From Halomonas sp. KG2 (GTDB lineage: Bacteria; Pseudomonadota; Gammaproteobacteria; Pseudomonadales; Halomonadaceae), in NCBI GenBank assembly GCA_030440445.1, contig CP098528.1, positions 1,674,001 to 1,738,000 of the forward strand: DNA of 64,000 nt, given 5' to 3'. Within the stretch, counting starts at the first letter, position 1; every line of letters starts with the position of its first letter. A model generated the notes under the pieces. It ran no database searches and was not told the origin of the DNA. It saw only the letters and a program-made list of their open reading frames with translations. The position numbers were made by a program, and so were the translations under genes. Positions 16,562-26,467 of this stretch are shown here, one piece after another.

Positions 16562-17140
16562 GTGGACAGAAGAGAGCGGTTAGTTTCGGTCGCCTTTGGG
16601 CTGTTTTACCGCCACGGGGTGCATGCCATTGGTATTAACCGGATCATTGCTGAATCAGGCGTGGCAAAAAAAACGCTGTACCATCATTTTTCCAGCAAAG
16701 AAGCCCTGATCGCTGCAACGGTTGACTATCGTGACCGGCAATTTTTTTCCTGGATTGAAGGACGCACCCAGGGCGCACCTGATGGACAAAGCGCAATTTT
16801 TGCTTTGTTCGATGCGTTGGATGATTGGTTTAATGAGAGAGAAACGCTAATTTATCCTTTCCATGGCTGTTATTTCATCAATGTCAGTGCTGAATTCAGT
16901 GACTTAAATCATCCCGTGCATCAACAGTGCGCTAGCCATAAAAGAGCCATGCTTGGCTTGATAAGCGGGTATATTTCACAAATATTCGTTGATGAAAAGA
17001 CGGTGACTACGTTGTCGGAAGCGGTAGCTACTTTAAAAGAAGGGGCGACTGTTCAGGCCCACGTGATGGGGGATTTAAAAGCTGCCGTAAAAGCCAAAGC
17101 AATCGCTAAGGAGTTGCTGAGAACAAGATTGGAGTCTTAG
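16562..17140 (+). CDS. TetR/AcrR-family transcriptional regulator
   Basis: A 192-residue repressor with a typical N-terminal helix-turn-helix (FYRHGVHAIGINRIIAESGVAKKTLYHHFSSKEAL read in parts, residues about 12-48) and a helical ligand domain with Cys105 or so in FHGCYFINVS. The start is GTG at 16562: the frame has a stop at 16550-16552, and GAGG lies 7 bases before the GTG. Faces the HPP membrane gene across twin operators. Inducer unknown. Confidence 0.86.
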   Translation: MDRRERLVSVAFGLFYRHGVHAIGINRIIAESGVAKKTLYHHFSSKEALIAATVDYRDRQFFSWIEGRTQGAPDGQSAIFALFDALDDWFNERETLIYPFHGCYFINVSAEFSDLNHPVHQQCASHKRAMLGLISGYISQIFVDEKTVTTLSEAVATLKEGATVQAHVMGDLKAAVKAKAIAKELLRTRLES

Positions 17141-17304
17141 TGATTTCGTTTTTTTCAGGGCAGTGAGTGAATAGCTTACTCGTAAACACCCTTGTAGTTT
17201 CCGACTCGAAGTAAAAATAATTAGCTTTTCATATTTTCAATCTTGCAGCTCATGCGATAGTAGCTTTGCCTTGGGTTTTAAACGCTCTATTTCTAGGAGG
17301 TCTT

Positions 17305-17988
17305 GTGGCACTTCGCGCAATTTTGCTAGATCACGATGGGACTATCGTCAGTTCTGAACACATCCATTTTCAAATGTGGGTACCTATTCTGAGCCAATAT
17401 GGCGTTGAATTGTCCGAGCAGCAGTACAGAACCCACTATGCAGGCTTACCAACGCGTGCCAATGCCGTGGATTTGGTGCAGAGGTTTGGGATTGATGCGT
17501 CCCCTGATCAACTTATAGAAGCGAAGAACGCCGCGACGCAGGACTACCTTGCTAGCCAGGCATTCCCGTTAATGCCTGGCGTACGAGAGGCGATTGCTTA
17601 CTTCCACAGTGCAGGTTTGAAGCTGGCAGTGGTGACAGGCGCTAGTGCAAATGGTGTTCAAAAAACGCTGCAAGCCAATGAGTTTGAAGATAAGTTCTTG
17701 ACGGTTGTTTCTAACGATGATGTCCGAAACAGCAAGCCCGCACCTGAATGCTATCTTCTGGCTCTTCAACGGCTTGGCGTTGCTGCGGATGAATGTCTCG
17801 CCATTGAAGATACACAACATGGTCTTGAAGCCGCCTTTCGAGCTGGCATTAGCTGCTTGGCACTACCCACGGAAATGTCTCAACAGCAAAACTTTCATTC
17901 AGCGACAGCGGTGCTTAGTGGCATGGCTGAAGCCGTTGAGTATATACGCCAAGCCTATGGCATAGAGAGCAGCTCTGCGCCTGTTTAA
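17305..17988 (+). CDS. HAD-superfamily hydrolase (phosphatase/phosphomutase-like)
   Basis: About 227 residues with the HAD motifs: nucleophile LLDHDGT (motif I, both Asp near residues 9-11), VVTGAS (motif II), Lys in NSKPAPECY (motif III) and AIEDTQHGLEAA (motif IV). A cap domain lies between motifs I and II, as in beta-phosphoglucomutase or phosphoglycolate-phosphatase relatives. Substrate cannot be named. GTG at 17305 follows AGGAGG; an in-frame TTG 39 bases upstream is unlikely. The next gene begins 48 bases after it and may be cotranscribed. Confidence 0.85.
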   Translation: MALRAILLDHDGTIVSSEHIHFQMWVPILSQYGVELSEQQYRTHYAGLPTRANAVDLVQRFGIDASPDQLIEAKNAATQDYLASQAFPLMPGVREAIAYFHSAGLKLAVVTGASANGVQKTLQANEFEDKFLTVVSNDDVRNSKPAPECYLLALQRLGVAADECLAIEDTQHGLEAAFRAGISCLALPTEMSQQQNFHSATAVLSGMAEAVEYIRQAYGIESSSAPV

Positions 17989-18036
17989 ATCGAACACTTA
18001 AGGTTAGGTAAAGCGCTGTTTGTCAGGAGAGCATAA

Positions 18037-18402
18037 GTGCATTTTCAAGCCATTCCGATTATACGAATTTTTGATGAATCTAAAGCCAAGGCGTTCTATC
18101 TTGAGTTTTTGGGGATGTCGCTTGATTGGGAACATCGCTTCGAAGCAGACTTTCCTGTCTATATGCAGGTATCCCGAGGTGATTTGATTTTTCACCTCAG
18201 CGAACACTCTGGGGATTGCTCCCCCGGCGCTAAAACGTTTGTGAATACCGATGATCTTGAAGGCTTATACCGCGAGATCCTATCCCGTGGTTACAAGTTT
18301 AGTCGCCCGGAAATAACCACAGCTCCGTGGGGCGATAGAGTGTTTGAAGTGGTAGATCCGTTTTCCAACAGAATATTGTTCAATGAGCCTACAGCAGCCT
18401 AG
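18037..18402 (+). CDS. Glyoxalase/bleomycin-resistance superfamily protein
   Basis: A 121-residue single-domain protein of the vicinal oxygen chelate fold: PIIRIFDESKAKAFYLEFLGM at the start, DLIFHLSEHSGD in the middle and the closing VFEVVDPFSNRILF. Possible metal ligands include His55 or so and the Glu in FEVVDP. The start is GTG at 18037, with CAGGAGAG 6 bases upstream. Family members include antibiotic-binding proteins and lyases; no substrate is evident. Confidence 0.8.
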   Translation: MHFQAIPIIRIFDESKAKAFYLEFLGMSLDWEHRFEADFPVYMQVSRGDLIFHLSEHSGDCSPGAKTFVNTDDLEGLYREILSRGYKFSRPEITTAPWGDRVFEVVDPFSNRILFNEPTAA

Positions 18403-18459
18403 CATTAGTTGGCATCACGATAGCGGCTGCCATGGGGGCTAACGGTAAAGGAGTTTGCG

Positions 18460-18855
18460 ATGAAGGGCACATGTCTTTGCGGTTCCATCGAAGTGACTGC
18501 ACCTAACCACGAGCAGGTCAGTGTTTGTCATTGCTCACTATGTCGGCGTTGGTCGGGTGGGCCGATGTTCGCCGTGCATTGCGGTGGTCCGGTAGAGTTC
18601 TCTGGTGCTGAGCCTGCCGCTTACCGCTCGTCTGATTGGGCAGAGCGGGGCTTCTGTGCAACCTGCGGGACGCATCTGTTCTATCACCTGCTACCCAGCG
18701 ATGAGTATATTCTCCCAGCAGGCCTGTTCCAGGATCAGGCGTTCCAACTCGCCAGTGAAATATTCATTGATGAGAAGCCTGACTATTACGCGTTTAGCAA
18801 CCAAACAGAGAAAATGACCGGACAGCAGGTCTTCGAGCAATTTGCGCCGGATTAA
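18460..18855 (+). CDS. GFA-family zinc protein (glutathione-dependent formaldehyde-activating fold)
   Basis: A 131-residue protein with the zinc-binding Cys pattern of the GFA family: CLCGS (C5, C7), CHCSLCRRW (C23, C25, C28) and CATCGTHLF (C67, C70). Family founders were thought to speed S-hydroxymethylglutathione formation, but for many bacterial members that activity is not shown. Ribosome site AAAGGAG precedes the ATG. It follows the glyoxalase-fold gene by 57 bases, so the two may be cotranscribed, perhaps for aldehyde or oxidant defence (inference). Confidence 0.84.
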   Translation: MKGTCLCGSIEVTAPNHEQVSVCHCSLCRRWSGGPMFAVHCGGPVEFSGAEPAAYRSSDWAERGFCATCGTHLFYHLLPSDEYILPAGLFQDQAFQLASEIFIDEKPDYYAFSNQTEKMTGQQVFEQFAPD

Positions 18856-18920
18856 TTTAGGCGGCTCGGGGCTTCTGATTGCCTTCAACCAGTGTCGATA
18901 CTGGCATCAAAGATCAAACC

Positions 18921-18958
18921 AAAAACGCCTTGGCTTTTCAGCCAAGGCGTTTATTTTT
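18921..18958. terminator. Bidirectional terminator between GFA gene and pgi
   Basis: A 12-bp stem AAACGCCTTGGC/GCCAAGGCGTTT with a 6-base loop TTTTCA has A5 to its left and a T5 run to its right (18954-18958), so it serves both convergent genes. Confidence 0.92.
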
Positions 18959-18981
18959 CTAACGTTTACCCAACTCTCCGC

Positions 18982-20646
18982 TTAACGCTTCTTCCTTGCC
19001 TGTTTCTTATCAGCACTGGCTGGCGCGCTTTGCTTTGCGCTGCTGTCGCCAGGAAAATGAGCGCGTACCAGCTCCAGCAGACCTTGTGTTGAGGTATCGA
19101 AGTCGGCGGCGTTGGTGTCGATGCGCTCGCTGATTTCACCGGCAATGCGTTTGCCAAGCTGCACGCCCCACTGATCAAACGAGTTGATGTTCCAGATAAC
19201 GCCTTGCACAAACACCTTGTGCTCGTAGAGGGCAATCAGCGCGCCCAGATTTTTTGGCGTTAGCTCGTCCAGTAGTAGCGTGCTGGAAGGGCGGTTGCCG
19301 GGGCAGCTGTAGGGGTCGTGCTGGCTAAGCTCTTTGCTGTCCCCTTGGCTGCCTTCCATAAAGGCGTTGGCCTGGGCGAGCATATTGGTCAGCAAGGCGA
19401 AGTGGTGGTCTTCCACGCCGGGCTCGGGTTTCAGCGAGGCAATAAAATCAATCGGCACGTAGCGGGTGCCCTGGTGCAGTAGCTGGAAGAAAGCGTGCTG
19501 ACCGTTGGAGCCGGTTTGCCCCCAGACAATCGGGCCGGTTTTGTAGTTAACCGGATGGCCGAAAATATCGACTGACTTGCCGTTCGACTCCATATCCAAC
19601 TGCTGCAGGAAAGAAGGCAGTTGGTTCAAGGCTTGGTCATAGGGCACGATGGCCTGGGTTTCGGCGCCAATAAAATTGATGTACCAGATACCAATCAGCG
19701 CCATCAGAACGGGCATATTCTGCGCGAAGGGCGCTTCTATAAAGTGGCGGTCCATCTCATGAGCGCCTTCCAGCAGCTCGATAAAGCCTTCAAAACCAAC
19801 CGACAGCGCAATCGGCAGGCCGATAGATGACCACATGGAGTAGCGACCGCCCACCCAGGCCCAAAACTCGAACACGTTCTCTTCACGAATGCCGAACTCC
19901 ATCGCCGCTTTGCGGTTAGTGGAAGCGGCAATAAAGTGGGCGCCTACGTCGGCATCTTCACCGGCATTTTCCACGAACCAGCGCCGTGCGGTTTTGGCGT
20001 TAAGCAGGGTTTCCTGGGTAGAGAAGGTTTTGGTGGAAACGATAAATAGCGTGGTCGCCGGGTCTAGCCGTGAAAGCACCTTTTGAATATGGGTGCCATC
20101 GACGTTGGAAACGAAGTGGAAGTGCAGCTCTGGATGGCGGTATTTGAGTAGCGCGCGTACGGCCATATTAGGGCCGAGGTCTGAGCCGCCAATGCCAATA
20201 TTGACCACGTCTTTGATGCGCTGGCCGTTATAGCCTTTCCACTCACCGTTTCTCACCGCTTCTGAGAACTGCTTGATTTGTTCCCGGGTGCGATTGATTT
20301 CCGGCATCACGTCGTTGCCGTCTACATGAACCGGTTCATCGCTTAAATTGCGCAGTGCGGTGTGGAGTACCGGGCGATTTTCGGTGACATTGATAATATC
20401 GCCAGAGAACATCTGTGCTCGACGTTGCACCAGGGCAGAGTGGTCGGCCAACTCAAGCAGTTTGGCGAGTACCTCATCAGAAACGTGATGTTTGGAGTAA
20501 TCCAGAAACAGGCCGCCCACCCGTAGGCTCATTTTTTCAAAGCGCTGCGGGTCATTGGTGAAGTAATCACGAATGCGGTCGTTGGCGGTTTTGTCGCGCA
20601 GGCGTTCAAGTGCCTGCCAAGTAACGCTGCGGGTGAGTTGAAACAT
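18982..20646 (-). CDS. pgi: Glucose-6-phosphate isomerase
   Basis: Interconverts glucose 6-phosphate and fructose 6-phosphate. The 554-residue protein has the family motifs NIGIGGSDLGP, STKTFSTQETL, GGRYSMWSSIGLP, MESNGKSV and the late GGRYS/Lys active-site region ending VQLGKRIAGEI. The last 20 or so residues are an Ala/Lys/Ser-rich tail beyond the catalytic domain. A HexR-like site lies about 90 bases upstream. It probably forms a single-gene unit with its own terminator. Confidence 0.96.
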   Translation of the reverse strand: MFQLTRSVTWQALERLRDKTANDRIRDYFTNDPQRFEKMSLRVGGLFLDYSKHHVSDEVLAKLLELADHSALVQRRAQMFSGDIINVTENRPVLHTALRNLSDEPVHVDGNDVMPEINRTREQIKQFSEAVRNGEWKGYNGQRIKDVVNIGIGGSDLGPNMAVRALLKYRHPELHFHFVSNVDGTHIQKVLSRLDPATTLFIVSTKTFSTQETLLNAKTARRWFVENAGEDADVGAHFIAASTNRKAAMEFGIREENVFEFWAWVGGRYSMWSSIGLPIALSVGFEGFIELLEGAHEMDRHFIEAPFAQNMPVLMALIGIWYINFIGAETQAIVPYDQALNQLPSFLQQLDMESNGKSVDIFGHPVNYKTGPIVWGQTGSNGQHAFFQLLHQGTRYVPIDFIASLKPEPGVEDHHFALLTNMLAQANAFMEGSQGDSKELSQHDPYSCPGNRPSSTLLLDELTPKNLGALIALYEHKVFVQGVIWNINSFDQWGVQLGKRIAGEISERIDTNAADFDTSTQGLLELVRAHFPGDSSAKQSAPASADKKQARKKR

Positions 20647-20734
20647 AGAAGGCGGTCCTGTTGTTTTAGATCATTATTAAGTGACGAGCGCTATATTGCT
20701 GGCTCGTGCTTTGTACTATTTATGGTTCTATTTA

Positions 20735-20749
20735 GGTAAAAATACTACA
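20735..20749 (-). promoter_or_regulatory. HexR-like site upstream of pgi
   Basis: On the pgi strand this reads TGTAGTATTTTTACC, matching the 15-bp zwf-upstream site at 11 positions and keeping the TGTAGTA half intact. It is weaker than the sites before zwf and between pyk and gap. Confidence 0.45.
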
Positions 20750-20853
20750 TAAAACCCCGATTTAAGCAACTGTTAAGCGATTTATGGTTAAAAAATTAGT
20801 AATAAACCGTTGATGGCGTGGGGTTGAGGAGGGAGGTGCATCGCCAAAGAGGC

Positions 20854-20879
20854 GCTGGACAGGCGGCAGCCTGCCCAGC
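20854..20879 (-). terminator. Likely terminator of fruBKA
   Basis: An 11-bp stem (GCTGGACAGGC with GCCTGCCCAGC, one wobble pair) and a 4-base loop lie 17 bases beyond the fruA stop. No strong T-tract follows on the fruA strand, so efficiency is uncertain. Confidence 0.6.
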
Positions 20880-20895
20880 ACTAAGGTTCAAGCGT

Positions 20896-22632
20896 TTAGC
20901 TGGTAACGGCGACGTGAGCGGCGCCGCGTTTGATAAAGGCATAGCCTAAACCGGTTACCAGCGAGCCGATGATAATCGCGCCAAGGTAGAGTAGTGCAGG
21001 AGTGATGGCGTTGGGAATCAGCAGAACAAAGATACCCCCGTGAGGTGCCATTAGTTTCGCGCCTACCAGCATGGAAAGCGCACCGGTGATCGCACCGCCC
21101 ACCATGCACGCGGGGATAACCCGCAACGGGTCTTTCGCCGCGAAGGGAATGGCGCCTTCGCTAATAAAGCAAAAGCCGAGTACAAATGAAGCTTTGCCTG
21201 CTTCCCGTTCTGGTTCAGAAAATTTATTGCGCGCTACGAAACTGGCAATGCCCATGCCAATCGCTGGCACCATGCCTGCCGCCATAATGGCTGCCATTGG
21301 GCCGTAGGTTTCTGAAGCCAGCAAGCCCACGCCGAAGGTATAGGCTGCTTTATTGACGGGGCCGCCCAAATCGAAGCACATCATGGCGCCCAATAGAATG
21401 CCCAGCAGCACTGCGTTAGTAGAGCCCATCGAGGCCAGGAAGCTGGTCAGCGCATTCAGCAATGCAGCGACAGGCTCGCCAATCACATAGATCATCGTTA
21501 GGCCGGTGACCAGACTGGCCACTAGTGGGATGATCAGAATAGGCTTGAGCGATTCAACGCTGGAGGGCAGCTTAACGTAGCGGGTCACCGCTAGGGCCAC
21601 GTAGCCTGCCAGGAAGCCTGCCAAAATGCCGCCGATAAATCCGGAACCAATGTCAGCCGCCAACATACCGCCAATCATACCTGGAGCAATACCGGGGCGG
21701 TCGGCGATGGAGTAGGCAATGTAACCTGCCAGTACCGGAATCATTAGCGCGAAGGCGGTACCACCGCCAATTTGCATAAGCGCAGCGGCCAGCGTGCCTT
21801 CCTGCTCAAAGGCTTCAATGCCGAAGACAAACGACAGCGCAATCAGCAAACCGCCTGCTACCACCATAGGCAGCATGAACGACACGCCGGTGAGTAGGTG
21901 CTTATAAACGCCTTTCTCTTTAACACTCTTATTGGCGTTGCCCGAACTGCTGCTAGCGTTTTCTACGCTAGCATCAACAAGGGCGGCTTCCAGCGTGGGA
22001 CGTGGCTTTTTTAGTGCGTTGCCGGTTGAGGTGCGGTAGATGCGCTTGCCTGCAAACCGCGCTGGGTCAACGTCGATATCGCAGGCCAGTACGACCACGT
22101 CGGCGTCGGCGATCTCTTGTTCGGTTAAATGATCTTGAGCGCCTACTGAGCCTTGAGTTTCCACGCGAATGGCATGCCCCATGGCTTTGCCTGCTTCGGC
22201 TAGCGCTTCAGCGGCCATAAAGGTATGGGCAACACCAGTGGGGCAAGCGGTAACAGCGACAATTTTCTTGCCACCTGTGTTGCTCGCCGGAGCCGCGGCG
22301 GCTGTAGGGGTTGCAGGGGCAGTGTAAATCGGTGCTTCACGTTTAGCTTGAGTTAAAAAGGCGCTGGGGTCGGGTAGGGCGCTGGCAATCGGCGCCTGGA
22401 AAAGTCGTTTGCCTTCAAAACGTTCTGGGGCAGGAACATGATCGGCGGCCACTACAATTAAATCGGCATTAGCAATTTGCTCGGCGGTGGCAGCCTGCAG
22501 CGGCGCAATCTCGCCGTGCATTTCCACATGGGCGCTCCAGCCCATCCGCGTGGCCGCTTGCTCAAGGCGCTTGGCGGCCAGAAAGGTGGTCGCCATGCCG
22601 CTGGGGCAGGCGGTAATTAGAATCAGGTTCAT
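20896..22632 (-). CDS. fruA: PTS fructose transporter subunit IIB'BC
   Basis: Membrane permease of the fructose phosphotransferase system, 578 residues. A degenerate IIB' domain (about 1-95, with Cys9 in ACPSGMATT) is followed by the phosphorylated IIB domain (about 122-225, Cys130 in ACPTGVAHTF) and a IIC membrane domain with many helices (about 240-575). It takes up fructose and releases fructose 1-phosphate inside. Last gene of fruB-fruK-fruA; its ATG overlaps the fruK stop by 4 bases (ATGA). Confidence 0.96.
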   Translation of the reverse strand: MNLILITACPSGMATTFLAAKRLEQAATRMGWSAHVEMHGEIAPLQAATAEQIANADLIVVAADHVPAPERFEGKRLFQAPIASALPDPSAFLTQAKREAPIYTAPATPTAAAAPASNTGGKKIVAVTACPTGVAHTFMAAEALAEAGKAMGHAIRVETQGSVGAQDHLTEQEIADADVVVLACDIDVDPARFAGKRIYRTSTGNALKKPRPTLEAALVDASVENASSSSGNANKSVKEKGVYKHLLTGVSFMLPMVVAGGLLIALSFVFGIEAFEQEGTLAAALMQIGGGTAFALMIPVLAGYIAYSIADRPGIAPGMIGGMLAADIGSGFIGGILAGFLAGYVALAVTRYVKLPSSVESLKPILIIPLVASLVTGLTMIYVIGEPVAALLNALTSFLASMGSTNAVLLGILLGAMMCFDLGGPVNKAAYTFGVGLLASETYGPMAAIMAAGMVPAIGMGIASFVARNKFSEPEREAGKASFVLGFCFISEGAIPFAAKDPLRVIPACMVGGAITGALSMLVGAKLMAPHGGIFVLLIPNAITPALLYLGAIIIGSLVTGLGYAFIKRGAAHVAVTS

Positions 22633-23600
22633 CGCGTGGCTCCCTCGGTGATGGTGTCGTCAAGACGCCGTACCAAAGTCTGTTGTTGGAGTAAGTCAAA
22701 ATCGTCGGCGTGTGGGGTGCCCACGCCGACGTGGCGAACCGCTTCGGCAGAGAGTGCCGTTGCGAAGCGAAGGGTGTCTTGTGGAGCGAAGTTGCTGAGC
22801 AGCCCATGGAGCATGCCAGCCACAAAGGTATCGCCCGCACAAACGGTATTGGTGGCGTTTACGCTAGGTGGGGTGGATTGCCAAGTGCCCTGTGAACTAG
22901 CCCATAAAACGCCCTCTGAGCCTGCGGAAATCAGGGCGTGCTCGATGCCGCTGGCGTGCAGTCGCTCGGCGGCGATCTGGCGCTGTTGATTTGAATCTAG
23001 CGCGCTGCCAGCCCAGTCAGCGAGTTCCGTTTCGTTAGGTTTTACAGCCGCAGGCTGAGCAGCAATGGCGGTCAGCAGTGCTGGGCCGCTGGTGTCTATC
23101 CAAAGTGGTACGCCGTAGCTTTTTAGGGTGGTTAGTAGTTCAGCAAACAGCGGCTGATCAATACCCGGTGGAAGGCTACCGGCAACGACGACCGCTTGGG
23201 GCGGAGCGAGGCGCTGAAACAAATCGTCCAGGGTCGTTCGTAAGGCATTTAAATGGGCAGCCTCAATCGGCATGCCGGGGCCGTTAATATCAGTGACGCG
23301 GCCACTCTGTTCCGCCAGCTTGGCGTTAATGCGCGTACTGCCGGGTACGCGTACAAAGGCATCTTCCACGCCGTAGTGGGGGAATGCCAAGCTGAACGGT
23401 GCGTCGTTATCCTGGCCGAGAAAGCCGCTAACAATTACTTGATGGCCTAAGCTGGCCAGCACGCGTGCTACGTTAACGCCTTTGCCCGCAGCTTCTAACT
23501 GGGCGCTGTGGGGGCGGTTCACATGGCCAAGTGTCAGCGTTTCAAGGTTGAACGCTAAATCCAGCGCGGGGTTGAGTGTAATGCACACTACCTGGGCCAT
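22629..23600 (-). CDS. fruK: 1-phosphofructokinase
   Basis: PfkB-family kinase of 323 residues converting fructose 1-phosphate to fructose 1,6-bisphosphate. It has the N-terminal TLNPALDLAF motif, the AAGKGVNVARVLA glycine-rich segment and the C-terminal CAGDTFVAGML catalytic motif with the base Asp. GGAGG precedes its ATG, which overlaps the fruB stop by one base (TAATG), indicating translational coupling with fruB and fruA. Confidence 0.96.
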   Translation of the reverse strand: MAQVVCITLNPALDLAFNLETLTLGHVNRPHSAQLEAAGKGVNVARVLASLGHQVIVSGFLGQDNDAPFSLAFPHYGVEDAFVRVPGSTRINAKLAEQSGRVTDINGPGMPIEAAHLNALRTTLDDLFQRLAPPQAVVVAGSLPPGIDQPLFAELLTTLKSYGVPLWIDTSGPALLTAIAAQPAAVKPNETELADWAGSALDSNQQRQIAAERLHASGIEHALISAGSEGVLWASSQGTWQSTPPSVNATNTVCAGDTFVAGMLHGLLSNFAPQDTLRFATALSAEAVRHVGVGTPHADDFDLLQQQTLVRRLDDTITEGATR

Positions 23601-26467
23601 TAGCGGGCCTCCAGGGCGTCACGCACCTCATCGCTGGTGGCTTTGCTTAGCGCTAGCTGGGCAGTGGCTTTTGCATCGGCAAGATCAAATTCACGCAGGC
23701 GAGCTTTGACTAGCGGAATTTGTCGCGCACTGACGGAAAGCTCATCAACGCCTAACCCTACCAGGACTGGCACGGCCATGGCGTCCGAGGCAAGCTCGCC
23801 GCATACGCCGACCCATTTGCCGTGGGCATGGGCGGCATCGACGGTCATTTGAATCAAACGCAGCACGGCGGGGTGCAAGCCATCGGCCTGGGCAGAAAGC
23901 TCTGGATGGCCGCGGTCGATGGCCAGGGTGTACTGAGTTAAATCGTTCGTGCCGACGGAGAAGAAGTCCACCTCGGCCGCCAGCGTAGGTGCTAGCAGTG
24001 CGCTGGAGGGTACTTCGATCATCACGCCCAGTTGCACATCAGTGGCGCGCTGCTGTGGTGGGATTTCGCTAAGTAGGCGGTCATAGATGACGTTGGCGGC
24101 GCGGAATTCAGCGACATCCTTAACCATCGGCAGCATGATGCGTAGCGGACGGCCGACAGCTGCCATCAGCAGCGCGCGGATTTGTGTTTCCAACACTTCC
24201 GGCTCGGTCAGCGCTAAGCGAATGCCGCGTAGGCCAAGGAAAGGATTGTCTTCCTGGGGAACCGGCCAGTAGGGCAGCGGCTTGTCGCCACCCACATCCA
24301 GAGTACGCGCGACTAGCGGACGGCCATCCAAGGCATCGGTGGCTTCACGGTACTCGGCAATTTGGGTGGCTAGGTCCGGTGCGCTGGAGTAGGCCATAAA
24401 CAGGAACTCGGTGCGCAGCAGGCCAACGCCTTCGGCACCGCGTTCAACCGCATCGGCGGCGTGGGCGGTGTTACCAAGATTGGCTGCCACTTCTACTCGA
24501 TGCCCATCGCGGGTTTGGGCTTGCTCAAAGCGTAGCTTCCAGGCATCGGCTTCGCGCTGTTGCTGGTCGAGAAGCTGTTGTTCCGCGCGCTGCAGGCGCT
24601 CTTCGGAAGGCTGTGAGGTAACCCGCCCTCGTTCACCGTCCAGAATCATCATGCTGCCGTTATGCAGTACCATCACGGCTTCACCAGCACCGACAACTGC
24701 GGGAATGCCCAGTGCACGAGCCAGAATAGCACTGTGTGCGGTGGCGCCGCCGCGCACGGTAAGCAGTCCGCGTACCCGTGAGGTATCCAGGCGGGCAACG
24801 TCGGAAGGGCCGATGTCATCCATGACCAGAATATACGGATGGTCAGGCGGCTCTGGCAGTTGGACATCGCACAATACCCCTAGTACGCGGCGGCCTACGT
24901 CGCGCAGGTCAGCGGCGCGCTCGGCCAATAGGCGATCGGCAAGCATTTCCTGGGCGTGGGCGGCGGTTTCAATAGCATTCCACCAACCGGCTTCCGCTGA
25001 ACGACCTTCACGAATCGCATCAATCGCAGCGTGATGCAGCTCGGGGTCGTCGAGCATCTCTTCGTGCATCGAGAGAATGTCGGCCACTTCGCCGCCAGGG
25101 GCGTTATGCACCAGTGCTTGAAGTTGAGCGGCGCCTTCTTTGAGTGCCGCTTTCAGGCGACTAATTTCATGTTCGGGGTCGCTGGCGTGTTCAGCATAGT
25201 CGAACTGCATCGGGCGAATCACAAACACCGGCGCAATGGCTAAGCCCGGCGAAGCGGCGACGCCTGCGTGGGGCGCATCAACGACTAACGGATCAACTGG
25301 CTTGCTCGTGTTAGTCACCGACTTGGTATCAAAACCGCCGTCGAACGGCGTTACTTTCTCACCTAGACCGTCTTCAACGGCGGCGGCCACTGTGCTTAGC
25401 GCGGCACTTGCCTGGTCGCCTTCGGCAGAAAGGATCAGCCACTGACCACGCCGTGCTCCCAAGCCAATCACTTTGGTCAGGCTGGCGGCAGAAACCGTGG
25501 AGGCACTGCCTTCTTCAAGGCGTACGTTAATCGATATTGATTGTGCGCGGGCGATCTGTACCAGCTGTTTTGCCGGGCGGGCGTGCAGGCCATGGGGGTT
25601 CAAGACGCGCACGCGGCGAGTCTGAGTGTTGGCGGTTTCACCCGCCAGCGTGGCCAGCAGCTGTGCGCTGCTTTTGCCCACCAAACTGTCACTTTCGCCG
25701 TTCTCCAACATGGCTAGTAGCTGTTCCAGCAGTGGGCGGTGGGCATCGCCACTGGCCGCTAAACAGAACAGTGCGTGGACAGGGTGGCCGCTATGCTCAA
25801 GTTTAGGATCGGCTGGCGTGGCAACGCCTAGTGCGGGTTGTGTCACCCCTTGGGTGTGGCTTGCCAACCAAAATCCTTTGCCCAGCCATTGGGGGGAAGC
25901 ACTGGCGATGGCGCTAATAAAAGCGTTATCAACGCAGCCACTTTGGCGCAGCCGAGCGGCAGCGGCCAGGGCGAGTTCTTGAGGGTCGCGAGCGGGGAAG
26001 TTAATGCACAGCGTATCGGCATCCAGGCGCGGCTCAAGCGCCGGCTTGGAAAGTAAACGCGCTACCTCGACAGCCGAGCTGGCGCTGGCGAGCTGATTGG
26101 CGACGCCTTCGCGGTCTAAGACGTGGGTCAGCTGGCGCAGAATATCCAGGTGCTCATCATTTTGCGCGGCTATCGTCACCAAAACATAGACTGTCTGGCC
26201 GTCGTGCCACTGAATGCCTTTGGGGAACTGCAGTACTCTCACGCCGGTATATTTTACGTGCTGGCGACTTTCCGGCGTGCCGTGTGGAATGGCAATCGCG
26301 TTACCAAGATAGGTTGACGACTGCGCTTCACGGGCATGGAGGCCATCACGGTACTCGGCCTCAACTAAACCCGCATCCGTTAGCGCCTTGGCGGCGATGT
26401 CGAGTGCAGCTTGCCAGTCGTCCGCATGGCGGTCGAGCAAGATGTCATCTGGGCCGAGAGTTAACAT
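23600..26467 (-). CDS. fruB: Fructose PTS multiphosphoryl transfer protein (EIIA-HPr-EI fusion)
   Basis: A 955-residue soluble fusion that carries phosphate from PEP to FruA. Order: EIIA-Fru (about 1-142, His62 in AIPHGTP), a degenerate IIA-like middle part (about 150-275), HPr (about 284-372, His295 in GLHARP) and enzyme I (about 400-955, His578 in GGATAHSAILAR, later the TNDLTQY region). This is the pseudomonad-type fusion, so the operon is self-sufficient for fructose phosphorylation. AGGAG lies before the ATG. First gene of the operon, divergent from fruR. Confidence 0.96.
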   Translation of the reverse strand: MLTLGPDDILLDRHADDWQAALDIAAKALTDAGLVEAEYRDGLHAREAQSSTYLGNAIAIPHGTPESRQHVKYTGVRVLQFPKGIQWHDGQTVYVLVTIAAQNDEHLDILRQLTHVLDREGVANQLASASSAVEVARLLSKPALEPRLDADTLCINFPARDPQELALAAAARLRQSGCVDNAFISAIASASPQWLGKGFWLASHTQGVTQPALGVATPADPKLEHSGHPVHALFCLAASGDAHRPLLEQLLAMLENGESDSLVGKSSAQLLATLAGETANTQTRRVRVLNPHGLHARPAKQLVQIARAQSISINVRLEEGSASTVSAASLTKVIGLGARRGQWLILSAEGDQASAALSTVAAAVEDGLGEKVTPFDGGFDTKSVTNTSKPVDPLVVDAPHAGVAASPGLAIAPVFVIRPMQFDYAEHASDPEHEISRLKAALKEGAAQLQALVHNAPGGEVADILSMHEEMLDDPELHHAAIDAIREGRSAEAGWWNAIETAAHAQEMLADRLLAERAADLRDVGRRVLGVLCDVQLPEPPDHPYILVMDDIGPSDVARLDTSRVRGLLTVRGGATAHSAILARALGIPAVVGAGEAVMVLHNGSMMILDGERGRVTSQPSEERLQRAEQQLLDQQQREADAWKLRFEQAQTRDGHRVEVAANLGNTAHAADAVERGAEGVGLLRTEFLFMAYSSAPDLATQIAEYREATDALDGRPLVARTLDVGGDKPLPYWPVPQEDNPFLGLRGIRLALTEPEVLETQIRALLMAAVGRPLRIMLPMVKDVAEFRAANVIYDRLLSEIPPQQRATDVQLGVMIEVPSSALLAPTLAAEVDFFSVGTNDLTQYTLAIDRGHPELSAQADGLHPAVLRLIQMTVDAAHAHGKWVGVCGELASDAMAVPVLVGLGVDELSVSARQIPLVKARLREFDLADAKATAQLALSKATSDEVRDALEAR

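Noticed and set aside
24411..25034. 207-codon frame antisense to fruB
   Set aside because: Ser/Arg-rich shadow of the enzyme I coding sequence with no ribosome site or domain.
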